From: Bifidobacterium breve
GTDB taxonomy: Bacteria; Actinomycetota; Actinomycetes; Nanopelagicales; Nanopelagicaceae
Direction of reading: 5' to 3'
NCBI GenBank assembly: GCA_945860275.1
Contig: CAMAPN010000013.1
Coordinates: 1 to 34,513 of the forward strand
Length of the DNA: 34,513 nt
In this document: one piece after another, positions 8,228 through 17,188 of the stretch
Position numbering within the stretch: position 1 is the stretch's first letter
Layout: each line of letters starts with the position of its first letter
Notes under the pieces: generated by a model
What the model saw: the letters and a program-made list of their open reading frames with translations, nothing else
Told to the model about the DNA's origin: nothing
Databases searched by the model: none
Program-made: the position numbers and the translations under genes

Positions 8228-8234
8228 TAGGCTA
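8228..8234. promoter_or_regulatory. Symmetric TAGGCTA: -10 for LCP gene and possibly for the divergent glycosyltransferase
   Basis: On the plus strand TAGGCT (8228-8233) ends six bases before the LCP GTG at 8240, the leaderless spacing. The heptamer has TAnnnTA symmetry, so the minus strand also reads a -10 (TAGCCT). That would start a glycosyltransferase message with about 19 untranslated bases. The plus-strand reading is better supported than the minus. Confidence 0.45.
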
Positions 8235-8239
8235 GGAGC

Positions 8240-9430
8240 GTGATACTCGAGAGATTGGCGCGAATTCTCCCCCGCCAAAGCCAGCGCCAACGGATTGTTG
8301 CGCTCTCCTCTGCAGTAATCGTGTTGGTAGCGACCATTATTTGGGGAGGTTTTGGCGCAGCCACCTCTCAGATCAAGCGGGTGGACGTTTTCAAGGACCG
8401 GACGGAGCGCCCCAAAGTGGTTGCGCGCACGGCAGTGACTTATCTCATTGTTGGTTCAGATACTCGAGAGGGATTAACCAAGGCTGAAATCAAAGCGCTA
8501 AAAGTGGGTTCGACCAAAGTCGCTGCAGGTAAGCGCTCGGACACCATGCTCCTAGTACACATCAGCAAATCACGCGATCATGCGACTATTGTTTCGATAC
8601 CTCGCGACACATTTGTATTGGTTCCGGAGTGGACAGATAGCACAGGCAAAGTTCATCCACCGTCGTACTCGAAGATAAACTCCACGTTCGGCCGGGGAGA
8701 TGCGCCACTTCTTGTGCAAACTCTAGAGAGCATGACAGATCTACGTATTAATCATTACATCGAAGTGAGCTTCCTAGGGTTCAAGGAAATGGTTGATGCT
8801 CTGGGCGGCGTAGAAATCTGTACGCGAAGAAAAATCAATGATCCGAAATCTCATTTAGTTCTCTCTGCTGGAACGCATCGTCTAGATGGCATTACAGCGC
8901 TCAAATATGTGCGTACACGATACTTTGATGGCATGGGCGATCTTGGTCGAATGCAGCGACAACAACAATTCATCGCAGCAATGATTCGGGAAGCGTCTAG
9001 CGCTGGTGTATTACTTAATCCTGTAAAGCTCGTTAAGTTCATTAACGCAGCGCTGGGTTCAGTGACAACAGATCCTGGTTTGACCCAAGATGATCTGATC
9101 ACGCTCGCTGAACAACTGCGCGGCATTTCCACGAAGAAGGTGCGCACCCTCACCGTGCCGCTCTCAAACGAGAATTACTATGCGCACGGCGTGACGGCTG
9201 CAGTGCTGTGGGATAAGAAGTTGGCGCCACAGCTATGGGAGAAATTACGAAACGACGAAGAGATTTTTACTGAGCCAAAGCCGGCCAAAGCGAAAAAAGA
9301 TGGCACGGTAGTCCCGGATAAAAGTTCCAAGTCAGGAAAAGGAAGCGGCGCAGCGACACCAACTCCTACACCCACCGATATCTTCAAGTCGCGGACTGCG
9401 GAAGTCGATAGCTGCGGAGCCCTCCGCTAG
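8240..9430 (+). CDS. LytR-CpsA-Psr (LCP) family glycopolymer ligase
   Basis: LCP enzymes transfer lipid-linked glycopolymers onto peptidoglycan outside the membrane. The 396-residue protein has one N-terminal transmembrane helix (about residues 20-40). The LCP domain shows LIVGSDTREG, KRSDTMLLVHI, IVSIPRDTFV and the SKINSTFGRGDA segment, including the Asp and Arg residues that bind the pyrophosphate-lipid substrate. The C-terminal tail (about 340-396) is Lys/Ser/Thr/Pro-rich and low complexity, a likely wall-spanning linker. The GTG at 8240 has AGGAG too close to serve as a ribosome site, but TAGGCT six bases upstream fits a leaderless start. Next to an exporter, a glycosyltransferase and ugd, it probably attaches their product to the wall. 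Confidence 0.9.
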   Translation: MILERLARILPRQSQRQRIVALSSAVIVLVATIIWGGFGAATSQIKRVDVFKDRTERPKVVARTAVTYLIVGSDTREGLTKAEIKALKVGSTKVAAGKRSDTMLLVHISKSRDHATIVSIPRDTFVLVPEWTDSTGKVHPPSYSKINSTFGRGDAPLLVQTLESMTDLRINHYIEVSFLGFKEMVDALGGVEICTRRKINDPKSHLVLSAGTHRLDGITALKYVRTRYFDGMGDLGRMQRQQQFIAAMIREASSAGVLLNPVKLVKFINAALGSVTTDPGLTQDDLITLAEQLRGISTKKVRTLTVPLSNENYYAHGVTAAVLWDKKLAPQLWEKLRNDEEIFTEPKPAKAKKDGTVVPDKSSKSGKGSGAATPTPTPTDIFKSRTAEVDSCGALR

Positions 9431-9433
9431 CCT
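9428..9433 (+). promoter_or_regulatory. Candidate -10 box for ugd, built on the LCP stop codon
   Basis: TAGCCT contains the TAG stop of the LCP gene (9428-9430) and is followed by six bases and the ugd GTG at 9440. This suggests ugd has its own leaderless transcript despite following the LCP gene closely. Confidence 0.45.
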
Positions 9434-9439
9434 CTACCT

Positions 9440-10738
9440 GTGAAGATTTCCGTCATTGGCGTTGGCTATCTTGGAGCCACCCATGCAATCTGCATGGCAT
9501 CCCTCGGTCACGAGGTCATAGCAGTTGATGTCGATCCTCAAAAAGTTGCACTGCTAAATACTGGCGTAGTTCCATTCTACGAACCAGGGCTAACGCAGCT
9601 GCTTGGAACGGCTAATGCACAGAGCAATCTCACCTTCACTACCGACTACTCCGACGCTTCCAACTGTGACATTCATTTCCTCTGTATTGGCACCCCGCAA
9701 ACAGAGAACGAACTCCATGCTGATCTCACCGCGCTTGAAAATGCCTTTGAATCAGTCATCAAAATCGCAAAACCAGGATCGCTAATTGTTGGCAAGTCCA
9801 CAGTGCCCGTAGGAACAGCCCAGCGACTTGCAACCAATCTCGCTGAACGCAAGCCTGGTGTTTTACTCAATTGGAATCCAGAATTCCTGCGCGAAGGCCA
9901 TGCCATTGCAGACACGCTCCAACCTAATCGGATCGTGATTGGTGCAAATACAGAGAACGGCGCGGAAGCGTTAGCGAATTTCTATAAGCTGGTCTCCCCT
10001 GAGGCCCCGATCTTCATCACGAATTTTCCAACTGCAGAGCTCGTTAAGGTTGCTGCAAACGCCTTCCTTGCTACGAAGATTTCATTTATCAACGCAATGT
10101 CCGAAGTTGCCGATGCAACTGGTGCTGACGTGACGCTACTTGCAGATGCCATTGGTGCCGATGATCGAATTGGCAGAAAGTTCCTTGGCTCTGGAATTGG
10201 TTTTGGTGGTGGATGTCTTCCAAAAGATATTCGCGCATTCTTGGCGCGAGCCGATGAATTAGGGCTAGCAGAATCACTTAATTTTCTCAAAGAATTTGAT
10301 CTAATTAATCAACGTGCGCGCACTCGCGCCGTTGCACTCGCGCTAAAAGAGTTAGGTAACCCAAAAGGCAAGAAGATTGCAGTGTTAGGTGCAGCTTTCA
10401 AACCTGATAGCGATGATGTTCGCGACTCCCCGGCGCTCGAAATAGCAGAGACCCTCCATGCGCTAGGAGCCAGTGTAGTTGTGCATGATCCACGCGCACT
10501 TGAAAGTGCGGCTGCAAAGATTCCTGAGTTGACGTACTCAGATTCAATTGAAGAGACACTTACGCAAGCTGACTTGACGATGCACCTCACGGAGTGGGGC
10601 GAATATCGAGCTCTTGATCCAGCATTAGTCAAAAAGCTCGTCAAAGTTCCCACTATCTTTGATGGTAGAAACGTGCTGGATGTTGCAAAGTGGCAGAACG
10701 CGGGTTGGAAATTACTCGCCCTTGGACGCGCGCTTTAA
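9440..10738 (+). CDS. ugd: UDP-glucose 6-dehydrogenase
   Basis: This enzyme oxidises UDP-glucose twice with NAD+ to give UDP-glucuronate, a precursor of acidic wall or capsule sugars. The 432-residue length is normal. The NAD-binding start is [16 protein letters not shown]; other motifs are [21 protein letters not shown] (146-156) and the catalytic-cysteine loop [14 protein letters not shown] with Cys259. The C-terminal domain includes [23 protein letters not shown] 9440 is the only reasonable start and is preceded by a leaderless -10. The gene follows the LCP ligase by nine bases and supplies a substrate suited to that cluster. Its last 27 bases overlap the 3' end of the convergent purE. Other UDP- or GDP-sugar dehydrogenases are possible but less likely. 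Confidence 0.9.
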   Translation: MKISVIGVGYLGATHAICMASLGHEVIAVDVDPQKVALLNTGVVPFYEPGLTQLLGTANAQSNLTFTTDYSDASNCDIHFLCIGTPQTENELHADLTALENAFESVIKIAKPGSLIVGKSTVPVGTAQRLATNLAERKPGVLLNWNPEFLREGHAIADTLQPNRIVIGANTENGAEALANFYKLVSPEAPIFITNFPTAELVKVAANAFLATKISFINAMSEVADATGADVTLLADAIGADDRIGRKFLGSGIGFGGGCLPKDIRAFLARADELGLAESLNFLKEFDLINQRARTRAVALALKELGNPKGKKIAVLGAAFKPDSDDVRDSPALEIAETLHALGASVVVHDPRALESAAAKIPELTYSDSIEETLTQADLTMHLTEWGEYRALDPALVKKLVKVPTIFDGRNVLDVAKWQNAGWKLLALGRAL

Positions 10739-11209
10739 ATTCTCGGCTCGACCCAAGACTTCGGTATGCATTTTCTCCATCTGGTTTTTGATTGCATCAA
10801 GCGCCGTTCTGTCATGAGCCCCAAGGATTCGAGCAGCAAGAAGTCCAGCATTCTTGGCATTTCCAATTCCCACCGTGGCAACCGGAATACCTGCAGGCAT
10901 TTGTACGATTGAAAGAAGTGAATCCATACCTTCTAGAGCTTTGAGGGAGATGGGCACGCCAATTACGGGAAGTGGTGAAATTGAAGCGAGCATGCCTGGT
11001 AAATGTGCGGCTCCACCTGCGCCGGCAATGATGACTTTGAACCCACGTGATGCGGCTGCTTTGCCAAACTCCATCATCTCTTCCGGCATCCGATGAGCAG
11101 AGAGCAACTCCACTTCGTAAGAGATGCCTAACTCGGCAAGCGTCGTCGCAGCGCTTTCCATGGTTGGCCAATCAGAATCTGAACCCATCACTATCGCTAC
11201 ATCAGCCAC
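10712..11209 (-). CDS. purE: N5-carboxyaminoimidazole ribonucleotide mutase
   Basis: PurE rearranges N5-CAIR, the product of PurK, to CAIR in purine synthesis. The 165-residue protein has the class I motifs GSDSDWPTM (residues 9-17), SAHRMPEEM and [17 protein letters not shown], covering the phosphate-binding and mutase residues. The start is a GTG at 11209 preceded by AGGGGAGAG, a good Shine-Dalgarno, as expected for the second gene of an operon. It lies 26 bases downstream of purK. The charged C-terminal tail extends into the 27-base overlap with the end of ugd on the opposite strand. Confidence 0.95.
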   Translation of the reverse strand: MADVAIVMGSDSDWPTMESAATTLAELGISYEVELLSAHRMPEEMMEFGKAAASRGFKVIIAGAGGAAHLPGMLASISPLPVIGVPISLKALEGMDSLLSIVQMPAGIPVATVGIGNAKNAGLLAARILGAHDRTALDAIKNQMEKMHTEVLGRAENLKRASKGE

Positions 11210-11235
11210 GTGCTCTCCCCTCTATCTCGTACACG

Positions 11236-12348
11236 CTACTCGGAAATTACACCGCTCATGTAATCGACAGCATGCTGAACGCGCTCGCGCAGCTCCTTCA
11301 GATTCGAACCCGTCACCGTCACATGACCCACTTTTCGCCCAGGTCGAACCTCTTTTCCATAGTTATGGACCTTCAATTCAGGGTCGCGTGCGAAAAGGTG
11401 AAGATATGGGCGGAAGAGATCGCTCTTTTCTCCACCTAGAACATTTCCCATCACGGCCCACTCGGAGAGCAGGGCGGTGCTTCCCAGCGGCAGGTCTAAC
11501 ACCGCTCGAATATGTTGTTCGAATTGTGATGTCGTGGCGCCTTCAATACTCCAATGACCAGAATTATGTGGACGAAGAGCAATTTCATTTATCAACAATG
11601 TTCCACCCACATCAAATAGCTCGACCGCCATTACTCCAACTAGCCCTATATGTTGAGCAATTGCCATTGCTATCTGCTGAGCAGAAAAAGCTGTTGCATC
11701 TGAAAGATTCGGAGCTGGTGAAATAGTCTCGGTGCAGATTCCCTCGCGCTGAACAGTCTCGGTGACAACCCAGGTTGATACTTGATCGTGTGGCGAGCGC
11801 GCAATCATGATAGAAAGTTCGCGATCAAAGCCGATCAATTCCTCTGCAAGAGCGCTGCCCCACTGCGTCAATGCGGTTTGCGCTTCGACTTGATTTGCAA
11901 CCATTCGCACACCACGACCGTCGTATCCGCCAGATATGGATTTAAGAATTACTGGATACGAATCAATCTCGGAGACAGCTGTAACGACTTTCCATCGCGG
12001 CTGTGGCAGATTGATTGATGCAAAACTCTTCCGCATATGAGCTTTATCTTGTGCATGCAACAACGCCGAAGATGAAGGGCGCACGGTGTGACCGAGCTCT
12101 TCCAATCGGCGTACGTGTCCATTGGGTACCAATTCATGTTCGAAAGTGATCACATCACACTTGCGTGCAAATTCAATCAACTGATCCAAGTTTTTGTAAT
12201 CGCCGATGGTCGATGGGAAAAATTGCGCGGCGCTATCGTGAGAATCGGCTGCCAATATCTCAAGGTTCACTCCAAGAGCTGCTGCTGGGGCAAGAGACAT
12301 CTGAGCAAGCTGTCCTGCTCCAATGATGCCAAGAGTGGGAGCGCCCAT
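11236..12348 (-). CDS. purK: N5-carboxyaminoimidazole ribonucleotide synthase
   Basis: PurK is an ATP-grasp ligase that carboxylates AIR with bicarbonate and ATP to N5-CAIR, which PurE then uses. The 370-residue protein begins with the PurK fingerprint LGIIGAGQLAQMSLAPAAAL. It has the ATP-grasp features VILKSISGGYDGRGVRMV and FDRELSIMIAR, and the metal/ATP segment LINEIALRPHNSGHWSIEGA with TSQFEQHIRAVLDLPLG. The ATG at 12348 lies nine bases after the birA stop. TAGGCT six bases before it suggests a leaderless message separate from birA. purK-purE next to birA and accD is an order shared with Mycobacterium and other Actinomycetota. Confidence 0.95.
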   Translation of the reverse strand: MGAPTLGIIGAGQLAQMSLAPAAALGVNLEILAADSHDSAAQFFPSTIGDYKNLDQLIEFARKCDVITFEHELVPNGHVRRLEELGHTVRPSSSALLHAQDKAHMRKSFASINLPQPRWKVVTAVSEIDSYPVILKSISGGYDGRGVRMVANQVEAQTALTQWGSALAEELIGFDRELSIMIARSPHDQVSTWVVTETVQREGICTETISPAPNLSDATAFSAQQIAMAIAQHIGLVGVMAVELFDVGGTLLINEIALRPHNSGHWSIEGATTSQFEQHIRAVLDLPLGSTALLSEWAVMGNVLGGEKSDLFRPYLHLFARDPELKVHNYGKEVRPGRKVGHVTVTGSNLKELRERVQHAVDYMSGVISE

Positions 12349-12354
12349 GGTGTG

Positions 12355-12360
12355 AGCCTA
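12355..12360 (-). promoter_or_regulatory. Candidate -10 box for purK, built on the birA stop codon
   Basis: On the minus strand TAGGCT begins with the TAG stop of birA (12358-12360) and ends six bases before the purK ATG. The arrangement parallels the LCP/ugd junction. Confidence 0.45.
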
Positions 12361-13122
12361 CTTTCTCAAACGAAGGTGGGTCACATCGGCCGAAACAAAT
12401 GTCTTTCCATCGGCAAGCACGAGGGCGCCATCCGAAGAAATAGCTGCTGCCCGACCAGATGCGGTACTGCCATCTGGAAGTGTGATCTGTACATCTTCTT
12501 CTAAAGTTGTGCAGAGCTCCCTGTACTTATTCTCAACTGGAAATGGTCGCGAATCCCATTGCTCAATAAAGCGCGTGAGCGAGTGCAAGAGCGCCACGAC
12601 CAATGCAGAGCGATCAACGCGCTCGTCGGTGTGTAGCCGAAGTGATGTTGCATCCGGCACGGGTAACGCATCTTCACTTTGCAGACAATTGATGCCCACA
12701 CCTAAAACAATATTCACTCCCACCTTCTCCGCGATGATTCCACCAACCTTGCGCCCTTCGATCATCAGATCGTTTGGCCACTTAAGAGTTGTTGTTACTC
12801 CGGTGCTTTGAAAAATTGCCGAGCAAGCAGCGACTCCGGCTATCAAGGGCACCCATCCCCAGCGATTCTCACTTTGGGTGTGCGGTGCAACGACCACTGA
12901 GAGCAGCACGCCTGCGCCAGGTTCCGAGGTAAATGATCGATTGAGTCGACCGCGCCCTGCGCTCTGAAACTCGGCGAGATATACGTCACCAGGTGCCGCA
13001 TGCCCTTGCGCAACCGCTGAAACAAGTGCGCCTTGCGTGGAATCTATTAAATTAAAATGGCGTACTCGCCAGTAACCGGGGTCTAGTGCTGAGATGATTT
13101 CCGCTATATCGAGGTTTTCCAC
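12358..13122 (-). CDS. birA: Biotin-[acyl-CoA carboxylase] ligase, no DNA-binding domain
   Basis: BirA makes biotinyl-AMP and attaches biotin to the carrier lysine of acyl-CoA carboxylase. The protein is about 254 residues. The adenylate-binding loop is [10 protein letters not shown] (55-64), followed by [20 protein letters not shown] with the Lys that orients biotin-AMP. A C-terminal SH3-like segment has [20 protein letters not shown]. There is no N-terminal winged helix, so this is the monofunctional class that cannot repress transcription. GTG 13122 is preferred over an ATG at 13158 because TACCGT lies seven bases upstream and the longer form would overlap the divergent accD start; the longer start cannot be excluded. 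Its target AccA (Lys536) is encoded nearby. Confidence 0.9.
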   Translation of the reverse strand: MENLDIAEIISALDPGYWRVRHFNLIDSTQGALVSAVAQGHAAPGDVYLAEFQSAGRGRLNRSFTSEPGAGVLLSVVVAPHTQSENRWGWVPLIAGVAACSAIFQSTGVTTTLKWPNDLMIEGRKVGGIIAEKVGVNIVLGVGINCLQSEDALPVPDATSLRLHTDERVDRSALVVALLHSLTRFIEQWDSRPFPVENKYRELCTTLEEDVQITLPDGSTASGRAAAISSDGALVLADGKTFVSADVTHLRLRK

Positions 13123-13128
13123 GAGAGG

Positions 13129-13135
13129 TACGGTA
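13129..13135. promoter_or_regulatory. Symmetric bidirectional -10 (TACGGTA) shared by birA and accD
   Basis: On the plus strand TACGGT (13129-13134) ends six bases before the accD ATG at 13141. On the minus strand TACCGT (13135-13130) ends seven bases before the birA GTG at 13122. TAnnnTA is its own complement in pattern, so one heptamer can drive leaderless messages both ways. The two start codons are only 18 bases apart, leaving no room for separate promoters. Confidence 0.55.
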
Positions 13136-13140
13136 CGGCT

Positions 13141-14712
13141 ATGAGCGGTGATATTCATACCACTGCGGGCAAGATTGAAGATTTACGGGCCCGACTCGAG
13201 GCAGCAGTGCATGCCGGTTCGCAACGAGCTGTTGAGAAACAACATAGCAAAGGAAAGATGACCGCCCGAGAGCGAATAGATGCTCTGGTTGATGAGGGCT
13301 CCTTTACTGAGTTCGATGAGTTAGCACGACATCGTTCAGTTTCATTCGGCATGGAGAAGGATCGCCCTTACGGCGATGGCGTCGTTATTGGTTACGGAAC
13401 GATCGATGGAAGACAGGTTGCGCTCTTCTCCCAGGATTTCACTGTCATGGGCGGAAGCCTGGGTGAAGTTTTCGGAGAGAAAATCGTTAAAGTCATGGAC
13501 TTCGCGCTAAAAGCAGGGATCCCGCTCATTGGAATAAATGATTCCGGTGGTGCCCGAATTCAAGAGGGCGTTGTTTCCCTTGGTCTTTATGGCGAAATTT
13601 TTCGACGTAATGCCAGATCCTCTGGAGTGATCCCACAGATCTCACTGATTCTTGGCCCGTGCGCCGGTGGTGCGGTGTACTCCCCCGCGATGACGGATTT
13701 CACAATCATGGTCGAAGGTACTTCACATATGTTTATTACCGGACCTGAAGTTATCAAGGCTGTAACTGGTGAAGATGTAGAAATGGAAGAGCTTGGTGGA
13801 GCGCGAACCCATAACACCAAGACTGGCAACTCGCACTATCACGCTGCGAATGAACTCGATGCAATTGACTTTGTCAAGAATCTTCTCTCATTCATGCCAA
13901 GTAATAATCGAGAGCGGGCGCCAATATTTCCAGCTCAAGGGGTCGATGCAATTAATGCGTCGGATCTCGCTCTCAACACAATTATTCCCGATAGCCCCAA
14001 TCAACCGTATGACATGAAAAGCGTTATTAAAGCGATTTTTGATGACGGTGAATTTCTCGAGATACAAGAAGCGTTCGCGCCGAACCTAATCATTGGATAT
14101 GGCCGAATCGAAGGTCATGCAATTGGAGTTGTCGCAAACCAACCACTTCAACTTGCTGGCACGCTCGATATCGATGCGAGTGAGAAGGCGGCTCGCTTTG
14201 TACGAACATGCGACGCTTTTAATATTCCGATCCTTACGTTGGTAGATGTCCCAGGATTCTTGCCAGGAACGGATCAAGAGTGGAATGGAATCATCCGGCG
14301 CGGCGCCAAACTTCTTTACGCTTATGGTGAAGCAACCGTTCCGATGGTCACCCTCATTACCCGTAAGGCATACGGCGGCGCATACGACGTGATGGGCTCA
14401 AAGCATCTTGGCGCCGACATCAATTTCGCTTGGCCCAGCGCGCAAATCGCTGTCATGGGCGCGCAAGGTGCGGTTAATCTGCTCTATCGGCGTGAGCTTG
14501 CTGCAGCAGGTGATGCAGATGCGCTGCGCAAACAACTCATGACTGAGTATGACGATACGTTAGCTAATCCTTATCTCGCAGCTGAGCGCGGATTCGTTGA
14601 TGCGGTAATTGAGCCAGCACAAACTCGATTGAGCATCATGAAGGCTTTTCGTTCGCTTCGAAACAAACGTGTTGAACTTCCTCCACGCAAGCATGGAAAT
14701 ATCCCGCTGTGA
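13141..14712 (+). CDS. accD: Acyl-CoA carboxylase beta subunit (propionyl-CoA carboxylase type)
   Basis: This carboxyltransferase subunit moves CO2 from carboxybiotin to an acyl-CoA, probably propionyl-CoA, giving methylmalonyl-CoA. The 523-residue protein has both crotonase-like halves. The N-terminal half shows [20 protein letters not shown] and [20 protein letters not shown]; the C-terminal half shows [20 protein letters not shown] and [20 protein letters not shown], which form the acyl-CoA pocket and oxyanion holes. The match is to the AccD5/PccB family rather than the short AccD of E. coli. It opens accD-accE-maf-accA. A methylmalonyl-CoA mutase gene downstream supports the propionyl-CoA assignment; dual acetyl/propionyl use is common in this family and possible here. 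Confidence 0.93.
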   Translation: MSGDIHTTAGKIEDLRARLEAAVHAGSQRAVEKQHSKGKMTARERIDALVDEGSFTEFDELARHRSVSFGMEKDRPYGDGVVIGYGTIDGRQVALFSQDFTVMGGSLGEVFGEKIVKVMDFALKAGIPLIGINDSGGARIQEGVVSLGLYGEIFRRNARSSGVIPQISLILGPCAGGAVYSPAMTDFTIMVEGTSHMFITGPEVIKAVTGEDVEMEELGGARTHNTKTGNSHYHAANELDAIDFVKNLLSFMPSNNRERAPIFPAQGVDAINASDLALNTIIPDSPNQPYDMKSVIKAIFDDGEFLEIQEAFAPNLIIGYGRIEGHAIGVVANQPLQLAGTLDIDASEKAARFVRTCDAFNIPILTLVDVPGFLPGTDQEWNGIIRRGAKLLYAYGEATVPMVTLITRKAYGGAYDVMGSKHLGADINFAWPSAQIAVMGAQGAVNLLYRRELAAAGDADALRKQLMTEYDDTLANPYLAAERGFVDAVIEPAQTRLSIMKAFRSLRNKRVELPPRKHGNIPL

Positions 14713-14861
14713 TTACGATATTTCACGGGGATGCTAGCGAAGTCGAGAAGAAAGCAATTGAGCGGGCGCTGCTTCTCATGATGCAAGAAAGAGATCGTGC
14801 GGCTAATGCCCAATATGGCAAACCGATTCTCCGTGCGCCGCTCGAGATGAATCAGAAATAA
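14709..14861 (+). CDS. accE: Small acyl-CoA carboxylase epsilon-like subunit
   Basis: A 50-residue protein translated from a GTG overlapping the accD stop (GTGA, four bases). It reads (M)[20 protein letters not shown] and then [20 protein letters not shown], ending PLEMNQK. The pattern of a short strand plus Gly, a helix with ExxAI/AL, then a basic C-terminal segment with ILRAPLE, resembles AccE (PF13822), which bridges alpha and beta subunits of actinobacterial acyl-CoA carboxylases. The position between accD and maf is exactly that of accE5 in Mycobacterium. AccE diverges quickly and is often unannotated. Call based on position, coupling and weak sequence pattern. Confidence 0.7.
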   Translation: MITIFHGDASEVEKKAIERALLLMMQERDRAANAQYGKPILRAPLEMNQK

Positions 14862-14872
14862 TCGCTGCTTCA

Positions 14873-15472
14873 ATGAAGATAATTCTCGCCTCGGCATCTA
14901 CTACTCGTACTAAATTGCTTACTGAAGCAAAAATCCCTCATGATGTTGAAGTTAGTGGTGTCGATGAGGAGAGCGAAACTTTCGCACAACTTATCCCTGC
15001 AAAAATGGTGCTGGCACTTTCAGCAGCGAAAGCCGCTGCAGTTGCGCAGACGCACGTAGGCGAGGAATTGTTGGTAATAGGCGCAGATTCCACGCTCGAG
15101 TTCCAAGGTATGAGCATGGCAAAACCACAAACAGCGGAGATTGCAATTAGTTGGTGGCGAAATTATGTTGGGAAAAGTGGACTACTTCATACTGGTCAAA
15201 CTGTTATTGATGTAGCGAGAAATCGAACAGTCAGCGCGCTCTCCACAACTGAAATCACTTTCGCGCAGGTCGATGATGAGGAGATTCGCTCTTATATTGC
15301 AACGCAGGAGCCGCTCCAACTTGCTGGCGGCGCATCACTCGATGGAATTGGGGCACCGTATATTTCGCATGTTTCCGGCGATCCGACTGGAGTACTTGGA
15401 TTGAGCATGAATGACCTTCGAATTCTCTTCGAAGAACTCGGCCACCCCTGGCGATCATTGAGAGCGAGCTAG
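14873..15472 (+). CDS. maf: Maf family nucleoside triphosphate pyrophosphatase
   Basis: Maf enzymes hydrolyse nucleoside triphosphates, mainly dTTP/UTP or modified pyrimidine nucleotides, to monophosphates, cleaning the pool and affecting septum formation when overproduced. The 199-residue protein has the opening IILASASTTRTKLLTEAKIP (the P-loop-like SxSxxR motif), VIGADSTLEFQG with the catalytic Asp, and the late segments ISWWRNYVGKSGLLHTGQTV and QLAGGASLDGIGAPYISHVS. The ATG at 14873 lies 11 bases after accE; no clear Shine-Dalgarno is seen, so translational coupling is likely. Its place between the carboxylase genes is a conserved actinobacterial arrangement with no obvious biochemical reason. 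Confidence 0.92.
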   Translation: MKIILASASTTRTKLLTEAKIPHDVEVSGVDEESETFAQLIPAKMVLALSAAKAAAVAQTHVGEELLVIGADSTLEFQGMSMAKPQTAEIAISWWRNYVGKSGLLHTGQTVIDVARNRTVSALSTTEITFAQVDDEEIRSYIATQEPLQLAGGASLDGIGAPYISHVSGDPTGVLGLSMNDLRILFEELGHPWRSLRAS

Positions 15473-15475
15473 ACT

Positions 15476-17188
15476 ATGTCGATCAAACGCGTCCTGATAG
15501 CTAATCGTGGTGAAATCGCCATCCGTGTGGCGCGAGCTGCAAAAGATCACGGCTTGATTCCAATCGCCGTGTACTCGCATGGCGATCGAAACGCACAACA
15601 CGTTCTCGCCTGCAATGAGGCTTACTCCCTTGATGGAACCACAGCATCCGAGAGTTATCTCAACATTGAAAAAATAATCGCAGCAGCTAAAGCTGCTCGC
15701 GCCGATGCGGTTCACCCTGGTTATGGATTTCTCTCGGAGAATGCAACGTTCGCCCAAGCTGTTATTGATGCGGGATTGATTTGGATCGGTCCCCCACCGC
15801 GGGCAATCTCCGCGCTCGGCGATAAAGTTTCTGCGCGAAAGATTGCAGCGAAAGTTGGAGCGCCACTCGTGGCAGGCACCGCCGATCCAGTCGAAAACTC
15901 CGCCGAAGTAGTTGCTTTCGCGAAAGAGCATGGACTTCCGGTGGCAATCAAGGCGGCACATGGTGGCGGTGGTCGTGGCCTTAAGGTGGCGCGTACGCTC
16001 GAAGAAATTCCGGAGCTCTTCGATTCTGCTGTTCGAGAAGCAGTTGCTGCATTCGGTCGCGGCGAATGCTTTGTTGAGAGATTTCTTGATCGACCACGCC
16101 ATGTCGAAACTCAAGTTCTCGCTGATGCGCATGGAAATGTTGTAGTCGTTTCAACCCGCGATTGCTCATTACAAAGACGCCACCAGAAACTTGTTGAGGA
16201 AGCTCCCGCGCCCTTCCTGAGCGCAGACCAAGTCAAAGAGCTTTACGCATCGAGTAAAGCCATCATCAAAGAAGCTGGGTACGTTGGTGCAGGAACCTGC
16301 GAATTCTTGGTAGGCGTTGATGGCACTATCTCATTCCTTGAAGTGAACACTCGCTTGCAAGTTGAGCATCCGGTAAGCGAAGAAGTGACCGGCCTTGATT
16401 TAGTGCGTGAACAATTTCGAATCGCAGCCGGTGAACGACTTGCCTTCGATGATCCAGAGATTCGGGGCCACTCCATTGAATTCCGAATCAACGGGGAAGA
16501 TCCTGGAAAGAACTTCCTGCCTACCCCTGGCGTCATTACTGCTTGGCGCACCCCATCTGGTCCTGGAGTGCGAGTAGACGCAGGCTTCACTTCAGGTGAT
16601 GTCATTAGTGGCAACTTCGATTCCTTGCTCGCAAAGCTCATTGTTACGGGCGCTACTCGCACCGAAGCGCTTGAGCGAGCTCGGCGCGCTCTCGATGAAT
16701 TTCAGGTGGAGGGAATTGCCACGGCGCTACCTTTCCACCGCGCAGTAGTAAAAGATGCTGCCTTTATATCGGAGCCCTTTAAAGTTTTCACAGGCTGGAT
16801 TGAAAGTGAATTCCAAAACGATATTCCAGCCTTTGACCAGCCAAGCGAGTCGCTTCAAGAGTCTGTCATGGAGCGATTAATCGTCGAAGTAGATGGACAT
16901 CGCTTAGAAGTTGGAGTGTTAAGCAACACACCAAAGCGTCGTCGATCCAATGCAACGCGCACGTTCAAGAATCAAGGCAACGCCCTAACTAGTCCAATGC
17001 AAGGAACCGTCGTAAAGCTAGCGGTGGCAAATGGCGATCAGGTAAAAGAGGGTGAACTCATAGCAGTCCTTGAAGCGATGAAAATGGAGCAGCCGCTACT
17101 TGCACATAAAGATGGAGAAATTTCTGGGCTTAATCTCACAGTCGGCGCCAGCATCTCCAGCGGCACACAGATCTGCCAAATTCTCTAA
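15476..17188 (+). CDS. accA: Acyl-CoA carboxylase alpha subunit: biotin carboxylase plus biotin carrier
   Basis: The 570-residue alpha subunit joins biotin carboxylase and the biotin carrier. Residues 1-450 hold the N-terminal segment [20 protein letters not shown], the ATP-grasp loop [20 protein letters not shown], the [19 protein letters not shown] catalytic stretch and [19 protein letters not shown] with the bicarbonate/Mg site. The carrier domain is at the C-terminus, with EAMKMEQPL and biotinylated Lys536. It works with AccD and probably AccE to carboxylate propionyl-CoA and perhaps acetyl-CoA, and is the likely target of BirA. It follows maf by three bases. Its stop abuts the stop of the convergent mutase gene with no gap. 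Equivalent to AccA3 of Mycobacterium. Confidence 0.95.
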   Translation: MSIKRVLIANRGEIAIRVARAAKDHGLIPIAVYSHGDRNAQHVLACNEAYSLDGTTASESYLNIEKIIAAAKAARADAVHPGYGFLSENATFAQAVIDAGLIWIGPPPRAISALGDKVSARKIAAKVGAPLVAGTADPVENSAEVVAFAKEHGLPVAIKAAHGGGGRGLKVARTLEEIPELFDSAVREAVAAFGRGECFVERFLDRPRHVETQVLADAHGNVVVVSTRDCSLQRRHQKLVEEAPAPFLSADQVKELYASSKAIIKEAGYVGAGTCEFLVGVDGTISFLEVNTRLQVEHPVSEEVTGLDLVREQFRIAAGERLAFDDPEIRGHSIEFRINGEDPGKNFLPTPGVITAWRTPSGPGVRVDAGFTSGDVISGNFDSLLAKLIVTGATRTEALERARRALDEFQVEGIATALPFHRAVVKDAAFISEPFKVFTGWIESEFQNDIPAFDQPSESLQESVMERLIVEVDGHRLEVGVLSNTPKRRRSNATRTFKNQGNALTSPMQGTVVKLAVANGDQVKEGELIAVLEAMKMEQPLLAHKDGEISGLNLTVGASISSGTQICQIL

